64,000 nt of DNA from Xiphophorus maculatus (GCF_002775205.1 NC_036450.1:13845479-13909478), one strand, 5' to 3'; positions 11,950-25,124 are shown, counted from the stretch's first letter. Made by a program: numbers and translations. The notes: generated by a model not told the origin, from the letters alone.

Positions 11950-14900
11950 CTTTTTCTGAACATTTTAATTGTAGGAAATAATTAGGTGTAAGCCTTTAAT
12001 TACCCAATGAATGAACTTTTTTTGTTGTTCTTTTTGGGATTGTTTGATGTTAGAAACTAAAAAACTATCTTCATCTTGACTTAATTAGACAGGAACAAGC
12101 TAAAATTGTAAGCAAACATCAATATTACAACAATATACAGTCCAACTTGGTCCCAATTCTAGTCCAATCCAGCCAGGCTGATCATGTAATAATCGAAAGG
12201 GAAGCACAGCTATCTGGACTGAATCCCTGGCAATTCCTAATCCTGACCAAGCATGTAGTGACAGTGGAGAGGAACTACTCTCTGTTGGCAGGAAGAATCC
12301 TCCAGCAGCAACAGACTCACTGTGAGCAGCCATCTGCTGCAAGCAGCTGGTGTTTGAGAGAATAGAAAGGAGTCAAAGAATACAGACATACTGCTCCAAT
12401 AGCTGCGTTGGTGTTTTTGTTTAAGAGAGAAGATAAGATGGCTGCTTTTTAGGTATGGAGGCACCAATTCTCAATGCAGCTCGATTCCCAATCACAGGAC
12501 ATTTATATACCTTCCCCTTCTCTTTTTTGACTTCTGGCCCTTATTCCTGTCAACTACAACACAATCATTAGAGTTTCAAGTGGAGTCTCCTCTTCTTCAT
12601 CTGGCTTGAAAATCTGGGATTTCCCCAATAATCTATAAGCTGGGGCTTCAGTCACTTTTCTGCCTCGGGCTGGAAGGACTTATACTCTGCCAGTCTGCAG
12701 CAGTTGGCATCTTGGCATCAACTTTTAATGTGAGCCAGTTTGTGATTGATGTTTTCAGCTTCAACATCGTGCAGCATTAATCCGGACTGTGGGACGGTGA
12801 GAAAGGTCAGTGTGATCTGTTGGTCTTCATGTTCAGTTTAAGTTCAAATGAAAGGTCAGCAGACCTTTAAACCCAGATTTATTTTTTCTAGTGTTTGAAA
12901 CAAAGTGATTGAAATATACTCGAGGGATATTGAACAGATATAAAGTATAAATTGTCCTTGTTTCTCTGATCTTTCTCGAGTTACAGATCCAGTCAAATAA
13001 AAATAACTTAAAGTGTTTTCAAGATAAACACAGACAAGATAAAACAATCCAGGAAACAATCAGCAATAGGACATTTTAGAAAGGCTAGTGCTATGTTATA
13101 TGTTAGTTGGAGAGATTAAAGCGCTTCCAGAATATTCTTAAATAAAGGTAATCATTTGAAACCAATTTTTAATATCTCTGAATGTTTTAATTGCCACTAA
13201 AAGTAAAGAAGCTCAACTATGACATCACAGTTATAGAAACTTTGTCATTCGAGTGAATCCTTTTTTAAACATCATCCAGTTTTCTGAACACAGGAGAAAT
13301 TGGTTACTTTTTACCACAGAGGGGAAAAATGTGACCTTCCCTTTCCGAAATTCACTAATTGGCTTTATTTAGTTAGGAGGTCAGTTTCAGACATAAAATT
13401 AAGGGCCCTCAGTTTATACCAATCGTTACGCCCTGCCAACCCTCTGCGCTGATATGTCGCAGTTTAAAACATACAGTAGGTTCTACAGTTTATTAAACTG
13501 GTAGAGTAAACCAAGTTCCTCTGACACAACCCCACCACTAACCGTTTTTGAACTTTTACATAAAGAAACAGATGTTTTTGTTATTTTTCTAACATATAAA
13601 ACCCATAGAATTACATTGTGAGTGTTAGCAAAACATTATCAAGGCTTCAACATTTTTGCTCTCATTTCATTTTTTATCGTACTGGTTTAGTGCACTGCTG
13701 TTTTTAAGTACTTCAAATACAGTAGAACAACTAACGGTATGTTTTTTTTCTTATTCTCCTAACTATTATTGAACCTTTTTTCTAGAATTTCTGTACAGTA
13801 GGGTTTTTTCCCCCCATTTAGACCTTGGGTACAGTTTTAGAGCAAATGCTGATGCAGTTTTTTGTAATTCAATGAATCCATACAGAAGAAGTGAGCTGGC
13901 CTTGACTTTAGATCACTGAGCTGCTGAAAGCTTGTAGCACTACAAGGTTATGCAGATTGTCAGATGAAGGACACAATCAAAGCTGAGTGTGTTGAATGCA
14001 TTCAGCTGACAGATAAAACCTCCCTTTTTAATATCTGGCATTTTTTATTCTTTTTATTCTATTGCTATTTACAGCTCTCTTTGTGCTTTACTTGCATCAG
14101 GCTTTTCTGCTTAAGGAGTTATAATGATGCATTAAAAATGTAATGTTTCATACTCTTAAAATATGTTGAAAGGATTAAGTTGCTTTTTGCTGTGATTTTG
14201 AATTTCAGTTTGCTTTGGTAGTATTTGTGTTCAAATAAAACACCAGAAATGTATTTAAACATTTATATTTTGTAATCATTTAATTTATCTTAATGCAACA
14301 GAAACATTTGCATCTAAAGCTTAGCAGTTATTTAATATTTTCTTGAAACACATAAACACATATATATTTTCCTTATAAAAGCTACTATCTGTTTGTCCTT
14401 CTGAAAACGCTTCTTCACAAGTAAATCCATCAATAGTGTGGCTGCTGCCCAGCTGGCTGGCTAAATTCATTATTTGACGCTGGCACCAGAGGTCGCGACA
14501 CTGACTCTCAGATGGTGCTTTGGGAAGATAAGGAAACTCAAGCAGAGATCTTGGCTGTAATTTAGACAAATATGTTACGCCTGATATGTCAAGGTAGTGT
14601 AAAGAGCGTGTCGCTTGACCAGAAGCACCTCAATTTACTCACTTTTTGTGAGAAAATTATTTTTTTCCAGCGTATAAATTTAAACTAGTACAGTACACCT
14701 CAATCTGTCTGCTAAGTTCCAGTGATTTATGTACACACAAGATAAATTGTTCCTGTTTCTTTGCTTGCATGCAAATTATGTTAGCAAAGTTACATATGCG
14801 CATGCAAATGAGCTCTATTTATTGTAAAAGCACTCAACTTGAGCACGGTTCAGTGAATGTCTATTTTGGAGCCAATACTCAGGAAAGGAAAAAGTCCAAA

Positions 14901-15170
14901 CATTTAGGTAATTGTCATCTTGAAACTTGATGGCAGAGAGTGACTAAGCCCACATTACTCATGCATTAGACTGGGGTAGATTTGATGCATGAATTAAATT
15001 TTATTGTCTGTTCTTCCTATCAGATTTCCTTAGCTGTTTCAGCCCATTGCCCATTTATTGACTTTCTTAATATAAATACATGGAAAAACTACAGTTTCCT
15101 TGACTTCCAGTACAATCAAATATAAAGAACCACCTTTAGGAATAGTAACTTGAAATAGTCCTTTTATATG
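11950..15170. other. Gene-free stretch
   Basis: No exon or RNA gene is recognisable. The section near 13400-13480 is somewhat less AT-rich but shows no frame with homology. Elsewhere there are homopolymer runs and short unrelated open frames. Confidence 0.5.
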
Positions 15171-15179
15171 TAATTTTCT

Positions 15180-15560
15180 AAATTTCTCACATTGCTGCAG
15201 AGTAGTCTTGGATCATTGTTCTTTACAACATTGCTTTTGTTCATTCAGAACACAGATTCAATCAGGTAGAGGCTTGGAGTTTGACTAGACCACTGTACCA
15301 CCTTTTTTCTCTTTTCTTTTCCAGAAAAGATTGTTGCAGATTAATTGTTCTGGCCTCAGATTTGACTTTTGAACACTACAGAGTTTATTACTCCAGATTC
15401 TGCCAAAGACACCTAAATCTTCACCCTTCCACTGCTGTGCTAGATGAAGTATTGATTTGGTTTGTTATCACCAAGCATGTTTCTCAGATTGATATCTGTT
15501 TTAAATAAGTTCACTTTTCAAATTGGGTAAATATTACCCCTTCCAGATTCATGGGCAGCA
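15180..15560 (-). mobile_element. Decayed Tc1-like fragment
   Basis: The phrases 'cttggatcattgttct' (15208), 'gtttgactagaccact' (15277) and the text around 15470-15560 resemble the antisense of a common fish Tc1-like element that also recurs at 33.4 kb and 63.9 kb of this window. No intact frame or terminal repeats remain. Confidence 0.4.
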
Positions 15561-16716
15561 ACAGCTGCTTCACTGATGTTTTCTTTCCTTCTTGACATTG
15601 TGCCGACACATTCTCCTGGTTATATATGCACACTTTCTGGCGAACAGGTAATCAATACATTTGATCAGCAGTGTCTGCCTTCTCTTTTCTTTTGGAACAA
15701 GAATGGGTGTATGTTGGCTTTTTTAATCATGAGTGAGATCATTTATTTTTTTGGAATCCAATTTCTGTTTTTTCTTCTTTTTTGATGACTATTTGAATCG
15801 GCCTGTTTGTTTGAGATCCTGCATCAATAAGAACCAGGAAGGTCGATGCCTTTGATGTACAGCTCTGCTCTTTTTCACCACTTCAAACAGAATACTTTGA
15901 TGCAGAGAAAGAGAAAATAAACGTAAATTTTCCTGGCTTATTTAGAAGGTTTATAGCTAATTAGAAACAAATAAACCTTCTCAATGCTTCCTGTTACAAC
16001 CAGTATTAGTTTGGTCATGGTGACAAGTGGCGCAGAAGGTGCAGCTTATAAATGTGGACAAAATAATCTTTAATACCTGTATTTAGCAAGACATCTGCCA
16101 CGAACAAACAGCTTATAAATTGTTCTTTTTGCTGGAATACTAAAAGACTAGTTTTATATGAAGATAGCAACAAAAAAGCTCCAAAATAAAAAAATAAACC
16201 TGTAGCAAGTGACAAAAACACATTTTGATCAGCACTTCATGCTGTTTTATCCCTACATGTTTCTTGAGCATAAAATTGGGATGATATGTATTACTATAAC
16301 AATTCTGTTTTGTGGACAGTAGCACTTAGAGGACAGGAGTCAAAAATAATACTGCTAAAACCCAAGCACATTTTCTTGCCTCAGTTTAAGTGCAGTTTGC
16401 CCTGCTGTAGAGCTAGCTGCTAAAGGAACTTAGAAAAGCAACAGAGTTATTAAACTTGTATGAGCTTTTATCACTAAAATGAGGCAAATATGCTTTTAAC
16501 TACACAGCATGTTGGTTCAGTGAGGGAGATTGTGACCAAAATGAACTGCCTGAAAATCTCTGCAAAGGCTGCATAATTTGCTGTAAACTTCTAATTTAAA
16601 CAGTTTGTACCTGTATATAGTATTACTCATCATGTGTGACTGAAACAGCTTTAAAAGACTGAAAAAAACCTGCCAATATGAACTAATAACACCTTGTGAA
16701 TGTGCTTGTTCCACAG

Positions 16717-17822
16717 AGATTCGGGAGGCTTTCAAGGTATTTGACAGAGATGGGAACGGCTTTATCTCAAAGCAGGAGTTGGGAATGGCCATGCGCTCGC
16801 TGGGCTACATGCCGAATGAGGTGGAGCTGGAGGTTATCATCCAAAGACTTGACATGGATGGTCCGTCTCTTACTCTTTTTCTGCTGCATACCGTCTGATA
16901 CATGAACTCTGCTGTGACAAGTTTCTGTCTGTTTCATCAGGTGACGGCCAGGTTGGCTTTGAGGAATTTGTCACGTTGCTTGGTCCTAAGCTCTCTGCTG
17001 CTGGAATGCCTGATAAGTTCCACGGCGCAGACTTTGACTCCGTGTTTTGGAAGGTAGACTCAGTCATCACCAGTAATTTAAAGAATAATGATTCAATCAA
17101 TTAGAGTAGGCTGCTGTTCTCACGTTGCAAAATTTGAATTATTACAGCAAATTCTGTCAGTCATTCTGATACTGGAATTTGCTTATTGTAATTTTAACTT
17201 CAAAAATTCCCTTTTAATCATGTAGCACATTTGATCCAGAAACAAAATTTCATCAGTTGTCTCCGGAAGATGTGAAAAAATTTAATTTGAAAGAATCTGA
17301 GACAGAGCTAAGACAGAACTGAGTTCCTTTGTCTTTTGAACAGTGTCTCAAGCTTGTCTTTTCTGATCAAAGCTGGAGATCAGGGATGGGAGAGTGGAGG
17401 GGAAATTTCTCCTCCTAATTATTTTCTGTGTTCCCAGTGCGACATGCAAAAACTGACAGTAGATGAGCTGAAAAGACTCCTGTACGACACTTTCCGTGAC
17501 CATCTCACCATGAAAGACATTGAGAACATCATCATGACTGAGGAAAACCACCTGAACAGTCCAGAGTCTCACGTAGACATTGACAGTATGTTTAATCAAT
17601 TTCCTCTTTTTTTTATCTTCTTTGACATGTTCAAGCTGTGTTAAGACTGAATGATGCACTAATGCTGTTTTTCTTTTCCTAAATCTCTTCACAGCAAGCC
17701 CAACGCAGCAGGAAAAACATACATGTGTGCGTAAAAGCCTGATTTGTGCCTTCGCGATTGCATTCATCATCAGCGTCATGCTCATTGCAGCAAATCAAAT
17801 GCTCCGCAGAGGAATGAAGTAA
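16717..17822 (+). CDS. cabp7: Calcium-binding protein 7 (calneuron-type EF-hand, tail-anchored), 5' exon missing
   Basis: CaBP7 is a calmodulin-like calcium sensor of the calneuron family, anchored by its C-terminus in Golgi and endolysosomal membranes. It inhibits phosphatidylinositol 4-kinase III-beta. Exons are 16717-16860, 16941-17053, 17438-17585 and 17695-17822; the splice phases join cleanly. The first reads (E)[17 protein letters not shown], a canonical EF-hand loop. The second loop reads [12 protein letters not shown], with Gly where Asp is usual at position 9. The two later EF-hands are degenerate, as in the family. The last exon encodes a basic stretch and a hydrophobic anchor ([19 protein letters not shown]) just before the stop. 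KFHGADFD and [15 protein letters not shown] fit CaBP7 better than calneuron-1. The exon with the initiator Met was not found and probably lies upstream of the window. zmat5 and uqcr10 follow, as in human 22q12. Confidence 0.93.
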
Positions 17823-18250
17823 ATTAATGTTGCCAGCAGGACAAAAAGGGATCCTATGTTGGGGAAAAAGAAAACCATTAACCAAAAAATGCTCTCATTT
17901 TCTGTTTTACATCATAGTTGAAATGATGCTTTCACAGCCTTTCTCTACAGCATTAAGGATCAAATGATGTCACACAGTGGTTGTAAAAGACCGCTCCTCA
18001 CAGCTTACCAAGATGAAAACGAGAAATGAACTACAAGGGCTGATTAGTGTTACCAACATGTTTGGAAAAGAAATTAGAGCAGAAATCAGAATGTAACTTT
18101 AATACTCTAGAGCTCAAGAGCACAACATGTGCTGAAGAGTAGCTGTGGTGCATAAAATCCTTCAGTTCTGTAGTGAAGCATCTGTCCATCTGGAATGCAC
18201 CAAATAACCAAGTACCAATGATAGTAATAAAGCAATAATAATGTGAACCA
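17823..18250 (+). other. cabp7: Probable cabp7 3' UTR
   Basis: The stretch follows the cabp7 stop codon without interruption. It ends just past an AATAAA hexamer at 18226-18231, the first good polyadenylation signal. Longer transcripts using later signals are possible. Confidence 0.5.
18226..18231 (+). terminator. cabp7: Candidate cabp7 polyadenylation signal (AATAAA)
   Basis: Canonical hexamer about 400 bp after the cabp7 stop codon. Use is inferred from position alone. Confidence 0.45.
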
Positions 18251-20930
18251 CATATTGTTTCATTTTAGGTTACAGTAAACCCAGATTCCACTGCACATTT
18301 ATTGGCACCACTGGTTTTATATTTTTGTCTTACAAATCTAGGTATCTAGATAGATTTAATTTCCATCACTCTAAATATGACTTCATAGACAGGTATAAAG
18401 TTACCAAAATACACGTAATCCTTAGTACTGGAAAAATGGGAAAACATGCCATTTAAGTTAGAAAGATGTGTTTTTTAGGTTAGATAATGCCTTTTTAGTC
18501 TGCAATACCAAATCACAAGGTTATAGGATATTTATGATATTTGTGTAATCTCTCCAGACCTTCTGGATGTTGTGGTTTCTTCATGTGCTCTATTTAATTC
18601 AGGTTAGCTGACAGGTTTTCTAGGCTTTACAGTAAATCTGGACACTGAGATTATGGTTGGTTTAATGTCTGGTGAACCACTTTCACATCTATTTAGGGAT
18701 AATTTTTCACTACTATCTTCCTGAAATTCAGATTTTTATTTAAAACAATTCAGTATTTCAAACAGGTTGCCATGCCATGAACCTTATTTGTCAGAATTCC
18801 AGTTGTTTAAAGCATTTTGGTTGCTAAGTTTTTTTTTTCTAACAACTATTTTCTTACTTATAAAACACATCTGCTTGAATGACATGTCTTCTTCTACTTT
18901 CTATTTTGACAAATGAGTTTGTTATTTATACTCCAAAGAATATAAGGTTATCGGATATTCTGATCAATTGAATAAGTATAAATTAGTAAATGATTTCATC
19001 AGATTTATTTGTGGGAGCTGTCAGAGGTGTGGCAATTGGTGCAGCAAGTACCTGTAAATTTGAGATATTATTCCCACCAGGGAATAAATAAAATAAAAAG
19101 CTACATTTTTATAAGATTTTCAGTGTTAGATTATGATATTGCAAACAAATATATATATATATATAGTTCACACCTCTTGAACTGGGATACCAGTAGGTTT
19201 TGAGGGTACTGCTAAAACTTCACATCCCAGAAAAGTGTTGATCTCTTATCCATCGCACAAATCAAGAGATTTTATGCTCACAACCTGCCTTCAATTCATT
19301 CAAATCCCAGTTTGCACATTTCAAATCTGTGCATTTATACCACACTTTCAAAATGAGCATCAGCAAAGACAATTTAGCCACAGAGTGACCCATTTAGAAT
19401 AAATAGAACCGTGTTTAGAACATGTATTACCTGTAATATTTATAGCAAATGAATATGATGTATTCTATGCGGCACACTTGCATGTCAAGAAATAAATGTG
19501 TGTTGTACGTGGGTGGTATAGATCTTTGAGGTATATGTTCAAATACTTATGCAATTTGTTAAGTGATAATTGCAAAAAAAATTGACATTTTCTTGTAAAT
19601 GTCATTTTTGTCAATGTGCAAACAATATCAAAATACTAAATTCTTTGCAGTATGCTGTGAACAATAATTTAACATATCATGGGGGGAAAAGTTGTTTTCT
19701 GGCTTTTACATAGAGTACTTAGACAACATATTATTTAATTATATGACATCATTATATTTTCTTATACTTGAATGAAGTAGACATTAAATCAATGTTATTT
19801 TGTTATCGATATATGCATAAAGTTTTATAAAAACATACAAAAAAATGCACAAAAAAATGATGTGTCTGGGCATTCAGATACAAGTTCTGTATATTGAGGC
19901 CATGCACTTACATTAACTTTTAAGATTTGTTAACTTTTAAGGTTTTCTTCAGATTTTACTAAATGATTCTTATTTCTTAAGTCAGTTCAGTTTCTCAAAG
20001 CTCTACCACGAAGTGAACAGCATGGGTAGGTGAGAATCACGCTGGCAATAAGATATATATTTTATCCAATGTAGCAGTTTGGTGTAAACAAAAAAAAAAG
20101 ATTTATATGACATTGCTTTACCTCTTCATGTGAACATATCATGTAAAAATGAGTGTTGTGTGGACATAAAATATAGCCACTGTGCCAAATACTGTATTGT
20201 CCAGTGATGCACTGTATTAACAAATATTGTCCTGTTTTATCTGTTGGTGTACTAATGAGCAGATTACTTTGTTAACAGGTTGTTCTATTTGTTGTAATTG
20301 TAACTGGATTTTGTCATTCTAGAAACAAACCATGTTCCACTGAAGCAATTCCACTCCAAAAAACTCCTACAAAGATATTGAGTCTACTTGGTCAAAAATG
20401 ATTCAGACTTTGAAAGGATTTCTGAACAGCTAACTAACGTAATTCTTTTAGGTCAAAGCATTGTGCCATCCAACTGTGATACATTAACTATGATTTTACA
20501 AAGTAAAGAAATATCTGCTGTTTTATTTTCTTTTGCCTCTGTAAAGATCACTGCATCAATTTTTACACTATTGTAAGTGTTGTCAAGATGCATGTAGTCC
20601 AATAAAAACAAGTGCAATAATAAAAATCTTGTCTCTGCTAAAATAAATAAATAGAGGTGAGAAAGCTGCAGAGATGCAGGGTTTATTGAGGACATTTGCA
20701 TGCTGTCAAATCAGAAAGACAAATGATTCAATTATGAAGGGAAAATATGGTGAAAATTGGGCAAATGCATGAGACCTGGGCTTAGACAAACATTGTGATT
20801 CTGAATATATTGTATATTCAACCGTTTTGGCCAATACTCTATCACTGTTGCATAAAATAACAAGTGCAACCATCAGCAAAGCCCTAAAATACATAAAACT
20901 GCAGTTACTAGCTTAGACCATAGGAAGAAT
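18251..20930. other. Gene-free spacer between cabp7 and zmat5
   Basis: AT-rich sequence with a short (TA)n at about 19150 and no recognisable exon. Distal AATAAA-like signals near 20600 could serve a longer cabp7 3' UTR, but nothing proves it. Confidence 0.5.
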
Positions 20931-20939
20931 TGTAGATTG

Positions 20940-21700
20940 AAAAATAGCTGACAGCTTTTTGGAGCTTTTTTAAAACAACTGCGTATTTCAAGATCATCCA
21001 TTCAAACAATCAATCATAGGTAAACACGAGGTGTCAAAACAAAGTCCAGAAGGACCAAATTGCCAATCTTAGAAGAAAAAATTGGTGGAGATGTGCTTGA
21101 AAAACTCAGGGACCATAAAGGATCAAGCCTATTCTGAAGTTTGATAATCAATGTCATTGTTCACATTGAAACAACTTTTACACTCTCATTAATTAAAAGG
21201 CACAAAAAGAAAACAAAAAGACATTGGCTTCAAAATAAATGAGGGAAGTCTGGGCCTCCCTTCTGAAGCTGCTACTTCCGCGACCCGACCCCGGACAAGC
21301 GGAAGAAAATGGATGGACGGACAGACGGTTGGAAAGACAGACGGATGGATGCTTGACTGAAATTTGCAGCTGCCCAGAAGAAGAAACCATTTGCAAACGG
21401 CTGAATTATTTGTCTACAATAACAGCAATTTCCAAGTATGGTGGTGGAAGCATCAAGCTGTGATAATGAATAAACAAAACACTTCAACAGCTAGATGACC
21501 AAACTTGGACATAGACAGATGTTCCAACAAGGCAATCCCAAAAGTTCATCCAAACATGAGTTGGAATACCTTAAGTTTGTTTATATTAAGCTTCTGGAAT
21601 AATCTTCCCAAAGCCCTGAGTTTTTGGTTCAGGTTTTAAGTTGGAGCTGTGCCAGAAAACCAGCCAATTTAAATTAACTTTATAAATTCAGCTAACAAAA
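20940..21700 (+). mobile_element. Degenerate Tc1/mariner-like element, interrupted
   Basis: The blocks 'gaccataggaagaattgtag' (20917), 'gtatggtggtggaagcatca' (21436; the Gly-Gly-Gly-Ser transposase motif) and 'gttccaacaaggcaatccca' (21521) occur in the order expected for a fish Tc1-like transposase. Stops and indels break every frame. A LINE/SINE tail near 21258-21350 splits the copy, so that insertion came later. Confidence 0.55.
21258..21352 (+). repeat. Teleost LINE/SINE 3' tail with (GGAT/GGAC)n end
   Basis: The segment includes CGCGACCCGACCCCGGACAA and GCGGAAGAAAATGGATGGAC followed by a tetranucleotide-like run. This is a very common 3' end of fish non-LTR retroposons. Its GC-richness stands out against the surrounding Tc1 remnant into which it inserted. 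Confidence 0.65.
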
Positions 21701-22222
21701 AGTTAGAAATATGCAAGTTTAGAAAGCTCAATACCACTGAAAAGTTAAAGTACATGAGCAACAGATTGATTGTCAATTCTTTCTGTAAAAACATGATAAA
21801 CCATCTTTCTGAGGTCACCTGTTAACCTAACATGACTGTTTCTCAGCTGTGGAAGGAAGTCAGTTCCTTTCAATAGCACCTGTATAATCTAATAAATACA
21901 AATAAAACAATACATATTTTGTAATTTTTTCTTCTTTTATTAGTCTTCATAATAACTCAAAGTTCCTTATATTTTATGCTTTAGCTACAGCAATGTAAAT
22001 GATAGTAAATAGATATATTTCAGGGGATTCCAAATATGTCTGCTGGATTCTTGCTCAAACCTTTTCCTTCAATCTGAAGTTAGACATTTAGGAGTTTTAT
22101 AGCAGCTGAAAACATGAGCATATCCTCAAACAAAAATGTGAAACAATCTCTTTGAAATAAATGTCCCTCTAAAGACATCATATACCTAGTTATTGGGATT
22201 TGAACCGTGGAATGAATGCTCT

Positions 22223-23768
22223 TCAGCCCCACTCGCTGCTTGCGCTGACTCTCCATCCACCTGGAGGAGGAGGCAACAGTGAGGGTGGGAGGTCAGGAAT
22301 GGAGAAGAGTTGTTGAGGAATATCGCTTTCTGCTTCATCCTCCTCATTGTCCTCCTTGGTTTTTGAGTCTCTGCAGAGATAAATAATTAAACGATTGAAT
22401 TAAAAATGAACAGGACCAATAATTAGGTATGCGAACCATGTAGTCCAATATGTTAAAGTGAAAAGGAACGTGCATACCCTTTGCTACCAAGAGCCGCTTG
22501 CTTCTTTTCCCTTTTCAAGAGCCATTCCTCTATACTTCGCCCAGAGATGATTCTGTCCTCAAAGTCCTCTTTGTGTTGTCTTTCCTCTTAAAATAAAGAA
22601 ATATTGCATTCATTAAGATACAGCAGTTAAATGGTTTTCTATGCGCAACCTTCATGTAACCTAGAACACACTGTACATTTGTGTTTCATTAATATCTTTG
22701 AATATGTTGAGTATTTCTTTAGTTTTTGTGTTAATCCTTCATTTAAAAAAATTTAAACCACATTGCCTGTTGTGTCAATAGGATGTTTTTTCTTTTAAAT
22801 AAGACCAAAACTGGTATTATTATAAAAGAAACCATCACTTCTGAAATTCATATCTACACCTAAAATCACATGGTACACAGCACCACCTTGTGGCCACTAC
22901 TTACCTTCCATGTGTCTTTTTAAGTTGAACAGATCCTCTTCAGACATGTGAGAAAATCTGCAGTTTGGGCCAAAATCACATATTCCTAAAGAAAAAAAAA
23001 TCTGCATAAAAAATGTTACTATGAAAAATAACATAAAATTTGATCATTTTATTATATATAATTTGATAGTAAAATTCTTTTTTGGGGGGGGAAGAATATT
23101 ATAGTTTGGTCTTTTTTGGAGAATTCTTTTCACCTTTTTGGAGAAACTTCCTGCAAGGTTTCTTTATTTGCTCATCGTGGAGAACAGCAGCAGAATCTGT
23201 AAGAATTAGAAAACAGTTCTGTGTCCATAACAATTGCTTATCAAGCTTTGCACTGTAAATGTCAATATTAGGGATGCCAAATAAAAGCTCATATATATCA
23301 GTCTTGCTTATTATCTATGAAAATGAAGAATTAATGTTCTCCCAATTCTGGTTGTCTTTCAATAATATATTCAAACTAACATAGTTAAACTTTGATTTAA
23401 CTCATCAAGTCCATGTAATCAACACTGATTGTAAAAATAAAAATGTGCTGCAGACTCCTTCATAGAGGTAGCAGTTTAGAAGTTAATAGAAAAACAACAT
23501 ATTTGTGGTTGTGTTTCCTGGTGGGATCTGTCTTCAGGTAATTGTCCGCTGATCAAATGTTTCTCATTTAGGAGTTAACTAAAAAGATAAATAGAAGAAA
23601 AAGCACATCAAACAAATGTCACGAATTCCTCCTCATCTCACCTCTGAATTGGTCAAACCAGGCTTTCTTCGCTCTGTGATGCTGAACGCCATTTAGATGT
23701 TTCTTCCTGTTGTGCATGTTGTCCTGAAAGGACCGGTCACAGTAATCACAGTAATACCTCTTCCCCAT
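22223..23768 (-). CDS. zmat5: Zinc finger matrin-type protein 5 (U11/U12 snRNP 20 kDa protein)
   Basis: ZMAT5 is a component of the U11/U12 di-snRNP of the minor spliceosome, acting in the nucleus on U12-type introns. Five exons were assembled: 23768-23642, 23196-23134, 22985-22905, 22586-22478 and 22370-22223, giving 175 codons with consistent phases (human 170). The N-terminus [14 protein letters not shown] with a distal [13 protein letters not shown] is the U1-type C2H2 zinc finger. Residues about 52-70 form a CCCH finger (C-x8-C-x5-C-x3-[13 protein letters not shown]). The C-terminus is acidic, then proline-rich ([13 protein letters not shown]), and ends in a short WG tail typical of the family. 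The start is the first Met, directly before the zinc finger. The gene is divergent from uqcr10, 743 bp apart. Confidence 0.96.
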
Positions 23769-24299
23769 GGTGCTCCACTCGGAGAGGTGTCAATAGGCAA
23801 GAGAGTAAGCAGAGAAAAAAAGACTGGAACAGAAATAACATTTCTGCTAGATTATGGTGAATGAAGATTTCCCTCATTTGTCTTGGCATATCAGCTTCTA
23901 GGTATAAATACTAATATTAAATAAATATTTCCATCAGTCTCTGTCAAGGATTTAGATAAGCCAGTCATAGTTACACTGAATTGTTTCAAAAAGATTCATA
24001 ATTTATCACAAGAGTCAAAAATGTTTTCAAAAATTATGAATTGGGCCCAAAGCAGAGGTCAACATGACAGACTTCAACTGAAGCACCTAACAAACAAGAC
24101 ATTAGGCGAATTTAAATAGTGGCTAATCAGACAAATAACTAACACACAATTCTTAATCAGCAAACAAATACTGGTCAAACCAACATTAAGAGATTTTAAA
24201 TTAAACAAATACTTCTGGAAAAGTAGCTGCTTTTGGAAACCAAAATGGTTCACTAACATGCCTTCTGACCTACCGTTAAATGTTAATTGTCCTTATACG

Positions 24300-24511
24300 G
24301 CACTGGCAGAACTTCACTGTGGCTCTTAAGCGTTTGCTATAACATGCTCCAACATTTCAAAAACAACAAAAAAAACCCAGCTTTTCTGCGGTTATTAAAA
24401 CATGTTTGTAGCTTTTAGCTGGTAGCTGTGCATAAGCTGGGAAAACATAGTAGAGGAAGTTGTCATGTGTATCCACTTCCGCTATTGCGCAGTGCACATT
24501 ACACCGACGAC
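24300..24511. promoter_or_regulatory. Probable shared zmat5/uqcr10 promoter region
   Basis: The two start codons lie head-to-head 743 bp apart. Close to uqcr10 are CACTTCCGC (ETS-type, 24474) and TTGCGCAGTGC (NRF1-like, 24485). Both are usual in housekeeping and respiratory gene promoters. Binding is inferred from sequence only, and the zmat5 transcription start is not identified. Confidence 0.45.
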
Positions 24512-24861
24512 ATGGCGCTGGCTAAGACCGTCTACGATCTCCTCTTCAGGAGGACGTCCACCTTCGCTGTGACCATCATGGTTGGAGCTGTCTTATTTGA
24601 GCGGGTGTTTGACCAAGGCGGTGACGTGATTTTTGAGCAGATGAACCGCGGGGTAAGTCCATCCCTGCTGGTTTTTATCGGTGCTGACCTTGTGAGGAAA
24701 GGACGAAGCTAGTGTTAGCTTAGCTTGGCTAGCCGAGTCTGTTAATGACTGTTGGTTAAGTTTCGCCGGTTTTTATGAAGTGTCTAATATTTCCTCATTG
24801 TGACTCGTTACAGAAACTATGGAAACACATCAAACACAACTATGAGAACAAAGAAGAGTAG
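24512..24861 (+). CDS. uqcr10: Cytochrome b-c1 complex subunit 9 (complex III)
   Basis: UQCR10 is a small single-pass subunit of ubiquinol-cytochrome c reductase in the mitochondrial inner membrane, lying near the Rieske protein. Two exons, 24512-24652 and 24814-24861, join in phase 0 and encode 62 aa (human 63). The protein begins MALAKTVYDLLFRRTSTFAV and continues into a transmembrane helix (about residues 18-35). It ends KLWKHIKHNYENKEE, the invariant family tail. The start is the only Met in frame before the RRTSTFA motif. The neighbour zmat5 is the same as in mammals. Confidence 0.97.
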
Positions 24862-25124
24862 GACCCCACCCTCGGTTTTATAAGGCTGCAGTGCTAATGT
24901 GTTGTCTAGTTTCCATCACCATATATTCCTGGATTCGGCATCTGGATGAAGCAGCTGTCATCTTGGACAATGTGCACTAAGTCATGCCCAGGCTGGAAGA
25001 GGCTCTGAGAGGACCTGCGGAGGCTGAAAGGCTGTCCCGACCACCAGAGAAATGGATCAAAGCTCGTCCTTTACCTTGCAGATGTTTCTATTGATTTAAT
25101 TGCCTTCAGCTTGTAAATTGTTAT

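Noticed and set aside
1-16716. cabp7 first exon
   Set aside because: I searched for the conserved CaBP7 N-terminal coding sequence with a matching donor phase and found no convincing match in the window.
17348-17785. 145-codon minus-strand frame
   Set aside because: It is the antisense shadow of the last two cabp7 exons and their intron.
22186-22215. tRNA-like B-box (GGTTCAAATCC on the minus strand)
   Set aside because: No matching A-box, acceptor stem or anticodon arm; it falls in the zmat5 3' UTR, beyond the TGA at 22223-22225.
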